NCBI RefSeq assembly: GCF_022921095.1
Contig: NZ_CP095053.1
Location: forward strand, 3,514,501 to 3,578,500
Direction of reading: 5' to 3'
Source: Hymenobacter aerilatus
GTDB lineage: Bacteria > Bacteroidota > Bacteroidia > Cytophagales > Hymenobacteraceae
Length of the DNA: 64,000 bases
Below the pieces are notes generated by a model. The model was not told the origin of the DNA. It saw only the letters and a program-made list of their open reading frames with translations, and made no database searches. Shown in pieces: positions 17,116 to 26,089 of the stretch (position 1 is its first letter; every line of letters begins with the position of its first letter). The translations under genes were made by a program, and so were the position numbers.

Positions 17116-17868
17116 TTATAAGCTTACGCCACCGGTCAGTTCGAGGCGCTGGCCGTTGAGCCACTTCGCGTCTTCGGTGCACAGGAAAGCCACTACCCCG
17201 CCTACGTCGTCGGGCAGGCCTGGCCGGCCGAGGGCAGTCATCTGGGTCACGTACGCCCGTATTTCTGGCGTGTCGGTCATGGCCCCGCCCCCGAAGATGG
17301 CCCCCGGTGCTACCACGTTCACGGCAATGCCCCGCGCGCCTAGCTCTACGGCCATATATCGCGTGAGCACATCCACCGCGCCCTTCATAATAGCATACGC
17401 CGATGCGCCAGGGTAGGAAATACGCGTGGTGGCCGACGACATATTGATGATGCGCCCGCCATCCTGGAGCAACGGCAGCGCCTTCTGCGTGAGGAAGAAT
17501 ACGCCTTTAAGGTGAATATTCAGCATCTCATCAAACTGCGCCTCCGTGGTATCGGCAAAGGGAGTTTGCAGGCTGGTGCCAGCGTTGTTGATGAGAAAAT
17601 CAAAGCGCGTAGTGCCGAAAGTGGCCTGCAAGGTCTCCGGCAATTGCGCGAAGAAAGCGTCGAAGCTGCTGACGTCGGCGGTGTTGAGTTGCAGGGCCAC
17701 GGCCTTGCGGCCCAGTGCTTCTATTTCGGCTACCACGGCGGCCGCGTCGGCTTGCTGGCTGTGGTAGGTGAGCAGTACGTCGATGCCTTTTTGCGCCAGG
17801 CTCAGCGCAATGTTTTTGCCTAAGCCCCGGCTGCCGCCGGTTACCAAAGCTATTTTGGAAGTTGTCAT
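17116..17868 (-). CDS. SDR-family oxidoreductase
   Basis: 250 residues from the ATG ending at 17868; the upstream 25-residue extension lacks SDR character. The cofactor motif is TGGSRGLGKNIA, followed by NNAGTS, and the active-site pair in SATTRISYPGASAYAIMKGA (Ser, Tyr-x3-Lys). The NADPH- or NADH-dependent substrate is unknown. It follows an AraC-type regulator with a 92-bp gap on the same strand, an arrangement often seen for an inducible detoxification enzyme. Confidence 0.92.
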   Translation of the reverse strand: MTTSKIALVTGGSRGLGKNIALSLAQKGIDVLLTYHSQQADAAAVVAEIEALGRKAVALQLNTADVSSFDAFFAQLPETLQATFGTTRFDFLINNAGTSLQTPFADTTEAQFDEMLNIHLKGVFFLTQKALPLLQDGGRIINMSSATTRISYPGASAYAIMKGAVDVLTRYMAVELGARGIAVNVVAPGAIFGGGAMTDTPEIRAYVTQMTALGRPGLPDDVGGVVAFLCTEDAKWLNGQRLELTGGVSL

Positions 17869-17960
17869 CTGATGGAGTTGACGTGTTGAATAGAACACGA
17901 CAAAGGTCCGGCAGCCACCCCTACCCCAACTTGCGCAAGGCAATCTATTTTATGTAGAAA

Positions 17961-18899
17961 TCAAACTACTTCCAAGCCTCGGAACGCGCCGGGCGTTACC
18001 AATGTGTGGCGCTTAAAGAAATGGGAGAAGTGAGCCACGTCGGTAAAGCCTAGGCTATCCGCAATTTCTGCCATCGTCCAGTGCGTTTGCCGCAGCAGGG
18101 TTTGCGCCTCCTGCGCAATGCGCGTCCCGAGCAAGTCGGTGGTGGTGCGGCCGGTGGTTTCCTTCAGTACTTTGTTGAGGTGGTTGACGTGCACGGCCAG
18201 GTGGTCGGCGTAGTCTTTGGCTGTGCGCAGGCGGAGTTGCTGCTGCGGCGTTTCGAGCGGAAACTGCCGTTCCAGCAGCTCCGCAAACAACGAGGAGAGG
18301 CGAGCCGCCGCACTATGCACGGGGTGCAGCGCGGTGGCCGGTTGCAGCTTCTGCCCCAGATGAATCAGTTCAAGCACGTAGGTGCGCAGCAGGTCGTACT
18401 TATAAGCGTAATCGGAAGCCATTTCCTCCTCCATTCGCTGGAAAACCGACTGCACGCGGGCCCCTACCTCCTCCGACAGTTGGAAAACGGGGTAGCCTTC
18501 TGCTTTGAAAAGCGGCAGCTCTTCGAGCACTACCCCGCTTTTGGCCGGCAGCAGAAACTCCGGCGTGAACACGCAGAAATACCCGCTTTGTCTTTCTTCT
18601 GGCAACCAGTAGTGCGGCGTTTGGGGGGCAGAGAAAAACAAGGTGGACTGCTCCAGATCGAAGCTTTTGTCGGGATAGTCTACCCGACTGCGCCCGGTAA
18701 GCAGGCTGATCTTGTAAAAGGACCGACAGGCATACGGCACCGCGGGTTTTTCGCGCGCGGGCTGCCATAGTTCGTCTAGGTTAAACACGTTGAAGTGCCC
18801 TACCTCCTGCTGAATGCCGCTGGGTAGCAGTGCATTTAGGTCGGAGCCGGTGCAGGTGGTAAGTTCCTGGTAAAACTCGGTGAGCAGAGGAGAATGCAT
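17961..18899 (-). CDS. AraC-family transcriptional regulator
   Basis: 312 residues: N-terminal cupin-like ligand domain with YACRSFYKISLLTGRSRVDY, and a C-terminal double HTH with AQTLLRQTHWTMAEIADSLGFTDVAHFSHFFKR and GAFRG. It probably controls the SDR gene behind it. The ligand is unknown. Confidence 0.92.
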   Translation of the reverse strand: MHSPLLTEFYQELTTCTGSDLNALLPSGIQQEVGHFNVFNLDELWQPAREKPAVPYACRSFYKISLLTGRSRVDYPDKSFDLEQSTLFFSAPQTPHYWLPEERQSGYFCVFTPEFLLPAKSGVVLEELPLFKAEGYPVFQLSEEVGARVQSVFQRMEEEMASDYAYKYDLLRTYVLELIHLGQKLQPATALHPVHSAAARLSSLFAELLERQFPLETPQQQLRLRTAKDYADHLAVHVNHLNKVLKETTGRTTTDLLGTRIAQEAQTLLRQTHWTMAEIADSLGFTDVAHFSHFFKRHTLVTPGAFRGLEVV

Positions 18900-18990
18900 A
18901 GCTGACTGCCTTTGTATAAATCAAAGGTACTGCTATTTAAAGGCAACTACGCTAACCCTTTGCAACCCCTCATCCTGACTGCGCGCTGGG

Positions 18991-19377
18991 CTACAGAATC
19001 GACAGCGAGTTGTACTGCCGAATGCGGTACTCAAATACAGTGGCAATACTCAGCGCCCGTTGCTTGGCTTCGTCGGCCTTCGGGCCAGCGAAATGCTCGT
19101 CTACCGTGGCACGAAACAGCGTGAGCCAGCGCTGAAAATGCGTGGCATCGACGGGCAGTGGCAGGTGCTTGGGAAACGGCCGGCCGCGGTAGCGCCCGGT
19201 GCCCAGCAGCAGGCTGCTCCAGAAGTCGTACATGGTGGGCAGATGGGTAGCCCAATTCACGTGCGCCACGCCGTTGAAAATGGGCGCCAGTAGCTCATCC
19301 TGGTTTACTTTATCATAGAAGCTGTCGATGAGCAACTTGATATCGGCTTCGGTGTGAATATCGGCTAGAGTGGGCAT
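18991..19377 (-). CDS. Group III truncated hemoglobin, heme site intact
   Basis: 128 residues from the ATG ending at 19377, preferred because the domain begins there (MPTLADIHTEADIKLL). Compared with Campylobacter Ctb the heme pocket is present: B10 Tyr Y21 in FYDKV, distal-side H45 in NWATH, proximal H71 in FPKHLPLP, and G8 Trp in FQRWL. Such globins bind oxygen or NO at low oxygen. It lies 54 bp downstream of a paralogue on the same strand and near the cbb3 genes, which suggests a role in microaerobic or nitrosative conditions. Confidence 0.9.
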   Translation of the reverse strand: MPTLADIHTEADIKLLIDSFYDKVNQDELLAPIFNGVAHVNWATHLPTMYDFWSSLLLGTGRYRGRPFPKHLPLPVDATHFQRWLTLFRATVDEHFAGPKADEAKQRALSIATVFEYRIRQYNSLSIL

Positions 19378-19431
19378 GGCGCGAGAAAAAACGAGTTGAG
19401 GCCAAGGGTAGGCGCACAACTCTCCTACCTC

Positions 19432-19833
19432 TTACAAAGTTCTTAAAAAACTAAGCAGCGTGCGTGGTTGGCGCTTGTACTCAAACATCCGCGCGATTTC
19501 CTGCGCTTTGGCCTTGGCAGCCTCAGCAATGGGTCCGTTGAAGTTATCTTCTACGGCGGCTAAAAACAGCTGCCGCCACCGCTGGAAATACTCGCCCGTG
19601 TTGGGTAGCACCAAGCCGCCGGGAAAGGGCCAGCCATCGGCGCCACCGGTGTTCAGCAGCACCCTTTTCCAGAAGGCCTGCATGGTGAACAGTGGCTGCG
19701 GCCAGTGCACCTGCGCATCGGCCTGGAAGATGGGGCCGAGCAGCTCGTCGAGCCCTACCTTTTCGTAGAAAGTGTTGATGAGCGTGGTGATGTCGGCTTC
19801 GGTGCGGATGTCGGGAAGGGTTTGCATAGCCAT
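19432..19833 (-). CDS. Group III truncated globin paralogue lacking heme histidines
   Basis: 133 residues from the ATG ending at 19833 (19827 is an alternative). The fold is the same as the neighbouring globin and Tyr B10 (Y23 in FYEKV) and the G8 Trp (FQRW) remain. The distal-side His is replaced by Pro (P47 in HWPQP) and the proximal His by Gly (G73 in FPGGLVLP). I checked both positions on the DNA. Without the proximal ligand ordinary heme binding is doubtful; Y82 or H43 might serve, or the protein may be a heme-free relative. It is the first of two tandem globin genes, divergent from ccoI, and box B lies in the shared gap. Confidence 0.85.
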   Translation of the reverse strand: MAMQTLPDIRTEADITTLINTFYEKVGLDELLGPIFQADAQVHWPQPLFTMQAFWKRVLLNTGGADGWPFPGGLVLPNTGEYFQRWRQLFLAAVEDNFNGPIAEAAKAKAQEIARMFEYKRQPRTLLSFLRTL

Positions 19834-19955
19834 GAGGGTAGGGAATAAGGTGAATCCGTTGTGGCCGCCTGCAAGCGTCCAACCGGCAGGCGTCAGCCAC
19901 AAACCAAAGGTCAGCGAGTAAGCCAGTTGCTCCCATGACCTTACTCATCTCCTAC

Positions 19956-20000
19956 CCTGACGTTTGTCATCTGCAAAGCACAGCCGAAGCAGGACCTTTG
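19956..20000 (+). promoter_or_regulatory. FNR-like box B with TTTG element, before ccoI
   Basis: CCTGACGTTTGTCAT (19956-19970) with core TGA-N6-TCA. The element CAGGACCTTTGG begins exactly 19 bp after the box, as it does in box C. TTTG is at 19997-20000, its start 34 bp from the box centre, fitting an activator centred near -41. The gene start at 20029 follows. Confidence 0.78.
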
Positions 20001-20028
20001 GTTTTCTTCTGCCTGACTCGCTTTGCGC

Positions 20029-22452
20029 ATGAATGCTGTTGCCCCCGAAGTCCCTACCCACGTTGCCTGCACCCATTGCGGCGATGAATGCTCCAACGAC
20101 GCTATCCTACTCGATAAGCAGCCGTTTTGCTGTGCCGGCTGCAAGGCCGTGTACGAGTTGCTGCAAACCAACAACCTGTGCGCCTACTATGCCCTCAACG
20201 AGCGGCCCGGCCAGAAGGTAAAAACGCTGGAGCTGCCCGGCCGTTTCGACTACCTCGATTCGGAAGCCGTACAGGCGCAGCTACTCACGTTTCGGTCGGA
20301 TACGCTGGCCCGGCTCACGCTCACGGTTCCACAGATGCACTGCGCCTCGTGTATCTGGCTGCTGGAGAAGCTCTACCAACTGAATCCGGGTATTCTGGAG
20401 TCGCGGGTGAATTTTCTGCGCAAGGAAATCAGTATCAGTTATCAACCTGAAAGAACATCGCTGAAAGAGGTAGTGAAGCTGCTCACGGCCGTGGGCTACG
20501 AGCCGCAGATCACGCTGGCCGAGCTGGGCGCCCAGCCTCATCACCACAACCGGCGGCTGTACTACCAACTCGGGCTGGCGGGCTTCTGCTTCGGCAATGT
20601 GATGCTGCTGGCTTTTCCCGACTACTTCAGCTTCACGGAGCAATTGCAGGGCGAGTTTGGGCGGTTTTTCGGCTACATCAGCCTGCTGCTGAGCTTGCCG
20701 GTGCTGCTGTATAGTGCGCGGGGCTTCTTCCAGTCGGCGTGGCAGGGTGTGCGGCAGCGCTACATCAACCTCGATTTCCCGATCAGCCTGGGTCTGAGCG
20801 CGTTGTTTTTGACCAGCGTATTCGATATTCTGACGCAACGCGGCCCCGGCTACCTCGATTCGTTTACGGGCCTGGTGTTCTTTATGCTGATTGGCAAATG
20901 GGTGCAGCAGCGCACCTACGACGCCCTGCGCTTCGACCGTGACTTCACCTCCTACTTCCCCGTGGCCGTCACGTTATTGACTCCTATTGGCGAGCAGTCA
21001 GTATCGGTGAAGGAACTGAAGGTAGGGCAGCGCATCCTGGTGCGCCACCAGGAGGTAATTCCCGCCGATGCCATGCTGATGCGCGGCACAGGGCAGATCG
21101 ACTACTCCTTTGTATCGGGCGAGAGCGTGCCGGTGGCGAAGGTGGCGGGCGAGGTGGTGTATGCCGGCGGCCGCCAAACCGGCGAGGCGGTGGAGTTGGA
21201 AGTAGTGCGCGAAGTGTCGCAGGGCTACCTCACCCAGCTCTGGAACAATCCTGCCTTTCAGAAAACCGAGAAGCAAACGCTGGAAACCTACGCCAACACG
21301 GTGGGCCGCTACTTTGTGGCCGCGACGTTGCTGCTGGCCGCCGGCGCCGTAGCGTATTGGTACCCACGCGACCCGCAAATGGCGCTACGGGCGTTTACTT
21401 CGGTGCTGGTCATTGCCTGTCCCTGCGCCCTGTCGCTGGCTACGCCGTTTGCCCTGGGCGCGGCACTACGCACGTTTGGGCGGTTGAAGTTCTACCTCAA
21501 AAACTCGGGTGTGGTCGAAACACTAGGCCGCGTCGATACCATCGTGTTTGATAAAACCGGCACGCTCACTGAGGTAAAACGCTCGACGGTAGAGTACCTC
21601 GGCCGGCCGCTGACCACCACTGAAACGCAGCTGGTAGCGGCTGTAGTGCGCCAATCGACGCACCCGCTAAGTCAGCGCCTGGCGCGGGAGCTGAGTCCGG
21701 CAAGCTATGCCGTTCACAACTTCACCGAACTCCCCGGCCAGGGGGTGAGCGGGGTAGTAAACGGCGTGCAAGTGAAGATAGGCTCGGCGGCTTTCGCCGG
21801 CGACCAGCGCCGTGCACCGGAGGCGGCCGAAGAAGTTGACCAGCTTCAATCCCGCGTGTACGTGGCCCTGAATGGGGAACCGCTGGGCTGCTACGTGTTC
21901 CGCAACGTGTACCGCGACGACCTCCAACCCATCCTCGCCGACCTCAGCCAGCGTTACCACTTGGCGGTGCTGTCCGGCGATAATAGCACCGAGCGCGACC
22001 GGCTGCGCGAACTGTTCGGGCCGAAGGCGGAGTTGCGCTTCCACCAGTCGCCCCAAGACAAGCTCGACTACGTGGCCGCCCTGCGTCAGCAAGGTAGGCG
22101 CGTGCTCATGGTAGGCGACGGATTGAACGACGCCGGCGCCCTGCAACAAGCCGACGCCGGCATTGCCCTCACCGATACCCTCACCAATTTCTCCCCCGCC
22201 TGCGACGCCATTCTGGACGCCAGCAGCTTCGGCCGTTTCGCCACGTTTCTGCGCTTTTCGCAGGACTGCCTGCAAATCGTGCTGGCCACGTTCGTGCTAT
22301 CGTTCTGCTACAACGGCATCGGGCTGGGGCTGGCGGTGCAGGGCAAGTTTACGCCCATCGTCTCGGCCATTCTGATGCCCATCAGCTCCTTGAGCGTGAT
22401 GATCTTTTCGACGCTGCTAGTGCGCTACGCAGCCTACAAACGCACATTATGA
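20029..22452 (+). CDS. ccoI: Copper-transporting P1B ATPase for cbb3 assembly
   Basis: 807 residues from the ATG at 20029; a TTG six bases earlier is less likely. The N-terminus has the Cys-rich metal-binding domain (CTHCGDEC, then FCCAGCKAVYELL), then an HMA-type domain with MHCASC near residue 103, six or more membrane helices, the CPC metal site near 464, the phosphorylation motif DKTGTLT near 508, and GDGLNDAGAL. CcoI/FixI exports or delivers copper for the binuclear centre of cbb3 oxidase. It overlaps ccoS by ATGA. A box B promoter precedes it. Confidence 0.93.
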   Translation: MNAVAPEVPTHVACTHCGDECSNDAILLDKQPFCCAGCKAVYELLQTNNLCAYYALNERPGQKVKTLELPGRFDYLDSEAVQAQLLTFRSDTLARLTLTVPQMHCASCIWLLEKLYQLNPGILESRVNFLRKEISISYQPERTSLKEVVKLLTAVGYEPQITLAELGAQPHHHNRRLYYQLGLAGFCFGNVMLLAFPDYFSFTEQLQGEFGRFFGYISLLLSLPVLLYSARGFFQSAWQGVRQRYINLDFPISLGLSALFLTSVFDILTQRGPGYLDSFTGLVFFMLIGKWVQQRTYDALRFDRDFTSYFPVAVTLLTPIGEQSVSVKELKVGQRILVRHQEVIPADAMLMRGTGQIDYSFVSGESVPVAKVAGEVVYAGGRQTGEAVELEVVREVSQGYLTQLWNNPAFQKTEKQTLETYANTVGRYFVAATLLLAAGAVAYWYPRDPQMALRAFTSVLVIACPCALSLATPFALGAALRTFGRLKFYLKNSGVVETLGRVDTIVFDKTGTLTEVKRSTVEYLGRPLTTTETQLVAAVVRQSTHPLSQRLARELSPASYAVHNFTELPGQGVSGVVNGVQVKIGSAAFAGDQRRAPEAAEEVDQLQSRVYVALNGEPLGCYVFRNVYRDDLQPILADLSQRYHLAVLSGDNSTERDRLRELFGPKAELRFHQSPQDKLDYVAALRQQGRRVLMVGDGLNDAGALQQADAGIALTDTLTNFSPACDAILDASSFGRFATFLRFSQDCLQIVLATFVLSFCYNGIGLGLAVQGKFTPIVSAILMPISSLSVMIFSTLLVRYAAYKRTL

Positions 22453-22595
22453 ACATCATTTTCATTCTGATTGGCGTCAGCCTTACGGTGGCGCTCACGT
22501 TCCTGGGTGCCTTCCTGTGGGCCGTGCGCTCGGGACAGTACGACGACGACTACACGCCCTCGGTGCGGGTGTTGTTTGAGGAAGAGGCGGAGTAA
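22449..22595 (+). CDS. ccoS: cbb3 oxidase maturation protein CcoS
   Basis: A 48-residue protein starting inside the ccoI stop codon (ATGA overlap). One N-terminal membrane helix (MNIIFILIGVSLTVALTFLG) is followed by FLWAVRSGQYDDDYTPSVRVLFEE, the CcoS/FixS pattern in which the short tail after SGQYDD is conserved. CcoS is needed for cofactor insertion into cbb3 oxidase. A hairpin terminator follows. Confidence 0.9.
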   Translation: MNIIFILIGVSLTVALTFLGAFLWAVRSGQYDDDYTPSVRVLFEEEAE

Positions 22596-22596
22596 C

Positions 22597-22638
22597 CCCT
22601 ACCCCTGGCAGGGGCTTGAAGTCCCGTCAGGGGTAGGG
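22597..22638 (+). terminator. Hairpin after ccoS
   Basis: CCCTACCCCTG (22597-22607) pairs exactly with CAGGGGTAGGG (22628-22638). The T run is not immediate; a short GC-rich inner stem is possible. It separates ccoS from the convergent TlpA-like gene. Confidence 0.65.
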
Positions 22639-22668
22639 CAACAACCATCAAGTACCGTTGCTTTTTTC

Positions 22669-23397
22669 TTACGGCACAGTATCAATGGCCTTTTGGAGGA
22701 AGTACGCCATATTAGGATGGTACTGTGCGTGAAACACTACTTTTCCTTCCCGATCCAATACCAGATTTGTAGGGTAAGATTTGATACCGTATCCCTGTGC
22801 TACGTAGCGCCCAGCTGGAATTAAGGCATAGTCGTAAGGGTACTGCTGCACGAAGTCTTGGATATCAGCACGCTCGTCTAGCGCAACGGCCAAGAACACA
22901 ACATCTTCTCGGCCAGCATATTGTTTTACTAGTGTATTGAGTTCGGGAATCTCCATCCGACAGGGGCCGCAACGGATAAACCAGAAGTTCAACACCACAA
23001 TTTTTCCCTTTAGCTCTTTGCTATCAAACTTATGCCCGTTCACATCGCGCAGTTTGAAGGGCGCGATGGTGTGGCCAGTCATGAAGAAAGGGCTTTCCTG
23101 TGGGGCCGGCAGTTGCGACAGATATTGCTCGCGCTCGGCAGGCGTGCGCTGCACTACCACAAACACCGGGCTGGTAGGCGAGAAATCGGGGGCTGTTTTG
23201 AGTGTGTAGTCGCCCGTGCCTACCATCTGGCGCCACACCACATAGGGTAACAACGAGCCGCTGGCGTTCTTCACCACCGACTGCTCGTTGATCTGAATCC
23301 GATTTTGCACTGGCGGGGGTTGTGGGGTTGTTTGCGCGTGTGCATTACTAATTGCAAGGCTTGCCACAAAGCCCGCAGCACTTAGAAGCTGCTTCAT
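22669..23397 (-). CDS. Exported TlpA-like thiol-disulfide protein
   Basis: 242 residues from the ATG ending at 23397, which begins a signal peptide (MKQLLSAAGFVASLAISNAHA). A C-terminal TlpA/ResA thioredoxin domain has the active site FWFIRCGPCRMEIPEL and cis-Pro YGIKSYPTNLV. It is inserted on the opposite strand between ccoS and ccoNO. Known relatives reduce periplasmic thiols during cytochrome c or CuA assembly, so a role in cbb3 heme c maturation is plausible but not shown; a general extracytoplasmic reductase is the alternative. Confidence 0.85.
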   Translation of the reverse strand: MKQLLSAAGFVASLAISNAHAQTTPQPPPVQNRIQINEQSVVKNASGSLLPYVVWRQMVGTGDYTLKTAPDFSPTSPVFVVVQRTPAEREQYLSQLPAPQESPFFMTGHTIAPFKLRDVNGHKFDSKELKGKIVVLNFWFIRCGPCRMEIPELNTLVKQYAGREDVVFLAVALDERADIQDFVQQYPYDYALIPAGRYVAQGYGIKSYPTNLVLDREGKVVFHAQYHPNMAYFLQKAIDTVP

Positions 23398-23532
23398 AGT
23401 GATAAGTAAAGAATGATAATAGGGCCTCAAGCTAAGAAGATAGCAGCTACTTGTAGCTGATGGGGCTGTGTCTTTTTTGTTACCGTTGCTGCAGCACCGG
23501 TAATGGCCTACCTAACATCAATCACCCCCGCA

Positions 23533-23577
23533 CCTGACATTCGTCATCCCTTCTGGGTCAGCCATACAGGACCTTTG
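23533..23577 (+). promoter_or_regulatory. FNR-like box C with TTTG element, before ccoNO
   Basis: CCTGACATTCGTCAT (23533-23547) followed 19 bp later by CAGGACCTTTGG, the same element and spacing as in box B although the DNA between differs. TTTG is at 23574-23577, its start 34 bp from the box centre. The ATG of ccoNO is at 23607. Confidence 0.8.
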
Positions 23578-23606
23578 GAGTAGTAAATCACTCACTACTC
23601 CACGTT

Positions 23607-25856
23607 ATGGAAGTCGAACAGAAACCGCTTACGACAGCCCCGGCCGCGCCGCCCCAAGTGGTGCCGGGTTTCGTGAAGACGGTCGACACCTTTTTTTACG
23701 ACAACAAGATTGTCCGTGATTTTGGCATGGCCACCGTGTTTTGGGGCGTGGCCGGCATGCTGATTGGGGTAATTATCGCCTTCCAACTGGCCCGACCCGA
23801 GGTGAACATGGGCACGCCCTACACCACCTTCGGGCGGGTGCGGCCGCTGCACACCAACGCCGTGATTTTCGCCTTCGTCGGCAACGGCATTTTCATGGGC
23901 GTGTACTACTCGTTGCAGCGCCTGTGCAAGACCCGGATGTATTCCGACGTGCTCAGCAAAATCCACTTCTGGGGCTGGCAGCTCGTAATTCTATCGGCCC
24001 TCGTTTCCCTACCCCTGGGCCTTACCACCAGCAAGGAATACGCCGAGCTGGAGTGGCCCATCGACATCCTGATTACGGTGATATGGGTGGTGTTTGGCTG
24101 GAACATGTTCGGCACCATTGCCCGGCGGCGCGAGCGGCACCTGTACGTGGCCATCTGGTTCTACATTGCCACGCTGCTCACGGTAGCGGTGCTGCACATC
24201 GTCAACTCGATGGAGGTGCCCGTGAGCTTCATGAAAAGCTACTCGGCCTACGCCGGGGTGCAAGATGCTCTGGTACAATGGTGGTACGGCCACAACGCGG
24301 TGGCTTTCTTCCTGACCACGCCCTACCTGGGCCTGATGTACTACTTCCTACCCAAGGCAGCCAATCGGCCGGTGTATAGCTACCGCCTGAGTATCATTCA
24401 CTTCTGGTCGCTGATCTTCATCTATATCTGGGCCGGACCGCACCACTTGCTCTACACCGCCCTACCCGACTGGGCACAGTCGCTGGGCGTGGTCTTCAGC
24501 ATCATGCTGATTGCGCCAAGCTGGGGCGGCATGATCAACGGCCTGCTGACCCTGCGCGGCACCTGGGACAAGGTACGCGAGGAGCCGGTGCTGAAGTTCA
24601 TGGTGGTAGCCATCACGGCCTACGGTATGGCCACGTTTGAAGGGCCGATGCTGTCGCTGAAAAACGTGAATGCCATTGCCCACTTCACCGACTGGATTGT
24701 GGCGCACGTGCACGTAGGTGCGCTGGGCTGGAACGGCTTCCTGACCTTCGCGGTGCTCTACTGGTTGTGGCCGCGCCTCTACAAAACCGAGCTGTATTCC
24801 AAGAAACTCGCCAACACGCACTTCTGGCTGGGCACGCTGGGCATCCTGTTCTACGCCCTACCCATGTACTGGGCCGGCTTCACGCAGGGCCTGATGTGGA
24901 AGCAGTTCAACAATGAAGGGCTGCTGCAATACCCCAACTTTCTGGAAACGGTGCTCCAGATTGTGCCCATGTACTACCTGCGCGGTATTGGCGGGGTGCT
25001 TTACCTCAGCGGCGTGTTGTTGATGGTGTTCAACCTAGTAAAAACGGCTAAATCGGGCCAACTGTTGTCCAACGAGAAGGCCCAGGCCGCGCCCCTTACC
25101 CCGCTCTACCTCACCAACAACGCAGCCGACCAGCACACCGACGGCTACTGGCACCGTTGGATTGAGCGCCGGCCCACCCAAATGGCCATCTGGGCCACGG
25201 TGGCCATTGCCATCGGCGGCGCAATTGAGATGATTCCGACGTTCCTGGTGAAATCGAACGTGCCTACCATTGCTTCGGTGAAGCCCTACACGGCGCTCGA
25301 ACTCGAAGGCCGCGACATCTACATCCGCGAAGGCTGCTCCAACTGTCACACCCAGATGGTGAGGCCGTTCCGCTCCGAAACCGAGCGCTACGGCGAGTAC
25401 AGCAAAGCCGGCGAGTTTGTGTACGACCGCCCCTTCCTGTGGGGTAGCAAGCGCACCGGCCCCGACCTGCACCGCGTGGGCCAGAAGTACCCACACTCCT
25501 GGCACTACAACCACATGATGGACCCCACCAGCATGTCGCCCGGCTCCATTATGCCGCCCTACCCCTGGCTGCTCGAAGATGATATCGACTACTCGCACAC
25601 CGCCGACAAAATCCGGGTGCTGCGCAAGTTCGATACGCCCTACCCTGCGGGCTTCGAGGATGTGGCCGTGGCCGATGCCCGCAAGCAAGCCGATGGCATT
25701 GCCCGCGAGCTGAAGAAGGAGGAAATCGAGGTGAAGTCAGACAAGGAAATCGTGGCCCTGATTGCCTACCTCCAGCGCCTGGGCACCGACATCAAGGTGA
25801 ACCCGCAGCAGGCCGCCGCTTCGGCGCAGTCCAACGCGGCTGAGATATCCCATTAG
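23607..25856 (+). CDS. ccoNO: cbb3 cytochrome oxidase, fused subunits I and II
   Basis: 749 residues. Residues 1 to about 490 are CcoN with at least twelve membrane helices and the heme b/CuB histidines in WYGHNAV (about 226-230), GPHHLLY and VAHVHVGALG. After a linker, the C-terminal part is CcoO with the heme c motif CSNCHTQM (near 577). CcoN reduces oxygen at low concentration with high affinity; CcoO feeds electrons from CcoP. In Proteobacteria they are separate proteins; the fusion is a feature of many Bacteroidetes. First gene of the box C transcript, followed by ccoQ after 26 bp. Confidence 0.96.
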   Translation: MEVEQKPLTTAPAAPPQVVPGFVKTVDTFFYDNKIVRDFGMATVFWGVAGMLIGVIIAFQLARPEVNMGTPYTTFGRVRPLHTNAVIFAFVGNGIFMGVYYSLQRLCKTRMYSDVLSKIHFWGWQLVILSALVSLPLGLTTSKEYAELEWPIDILITVIWVVFGWNMFGTIARRRERHLYVAIWFYIATLLTVAVLHIVNSMEVPVSFMKSYSAYAGVQDALVQWWYGHNAVAFFLTTPYLGLMYYFLPKAANRPVYSYRLSIIHFWSLIFIYIWAGPHHLLYTALPDWAQSLGVVFSIMLIAPSWGGMINGLLTLRGTWDKVREEPVLKFMVVAITAYGMATFEGPMLSLKNVNAIAHFTDWIVAHVHVGALGWNGFLTFAVLYWLWPRLYKTELYSKKLANTHFWLGTLGILFYALPMYWAGFTQGLMWKQFNNEGLLQYPNFLETVLQIVPMYYLRGIGGVLYLSGVLLMVFNLVKTAKSGQLLSNEKAQAAPLTPLYLTNNAADQHTDGYWHRWIERRPTQMAIWATVAIAIGGAIEMIPTFLVKSNVPTIASVKPYTALELEGRDIYIREGCSNCHTQMVRPFRSETERYGEYSKAGEFVYDRPFLWGSKRTGPDLHRVGQKYPHSWHYNHMMDPTSMSPGSIMPPYPWLLEDDIDYSHTADKIRVLRKFDTPYPAGFEDVAVADARKQADGIARELKKEEIEVKSDKEIVALIAYLQRLGTDIKVNPQQAAASAQSNAAEISH

Positions 25857-25882
25857 CCTTCAGCTTCCCTACCCCTATTGTC

Positions 25883-26089
25883 ATGGATAAGAACGTTTTG
25901 CGCGCCATTGCGGGCGTGGAAATCTACCCGATTATCTCCTTCGTCATCTTCTTCCTCTTCTTTCTGGGGCTGCTGGCCTACGTGTTCGTCGTGAACCGCC
26001 AGCACGTGCATTCAATGAAAAACCTGCCGCTGTTCGGCGGCGAGGATGAAACCTCTTCAACCACTTTTAATTCCAACCTGCCATGCTAA
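25883..26089 (+). CDS. ccoQ: CcoQ-like small subunit of cbb3 oxidase
   Basis: 68 residues with one membrane helix (YPIISFVIFFLFFLGLLAYV) preceded by a short cytoplasmic start and followed by NRQHVHSMKNLPLF and an acidic tail. This matches the CcoQ/FixQ topology; CcoQ stabilises the CcoP interaction. It overlaps the next gene by 7 nt. Confidence 0.85.
   Translation: MDKNVLRAIAGVEIYPIISFVIFFLFFLGLLAYVFVVNRQHVHSMKNLPLFGGEDETSSTTFNSNLPC

Noticed and set aside
21667..22275. 202-codon minus-strand frame inside ccoI
   Set aside because: Complement of the conserved P-type ATPase phosphorylation and hinge region; no family features.
25035..25688. 217-codon minus-strand frame over the CcoO part of ccoNO
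   Set aside because: Antisense to the heme c motif; Gly/Val/His-rich shadow.
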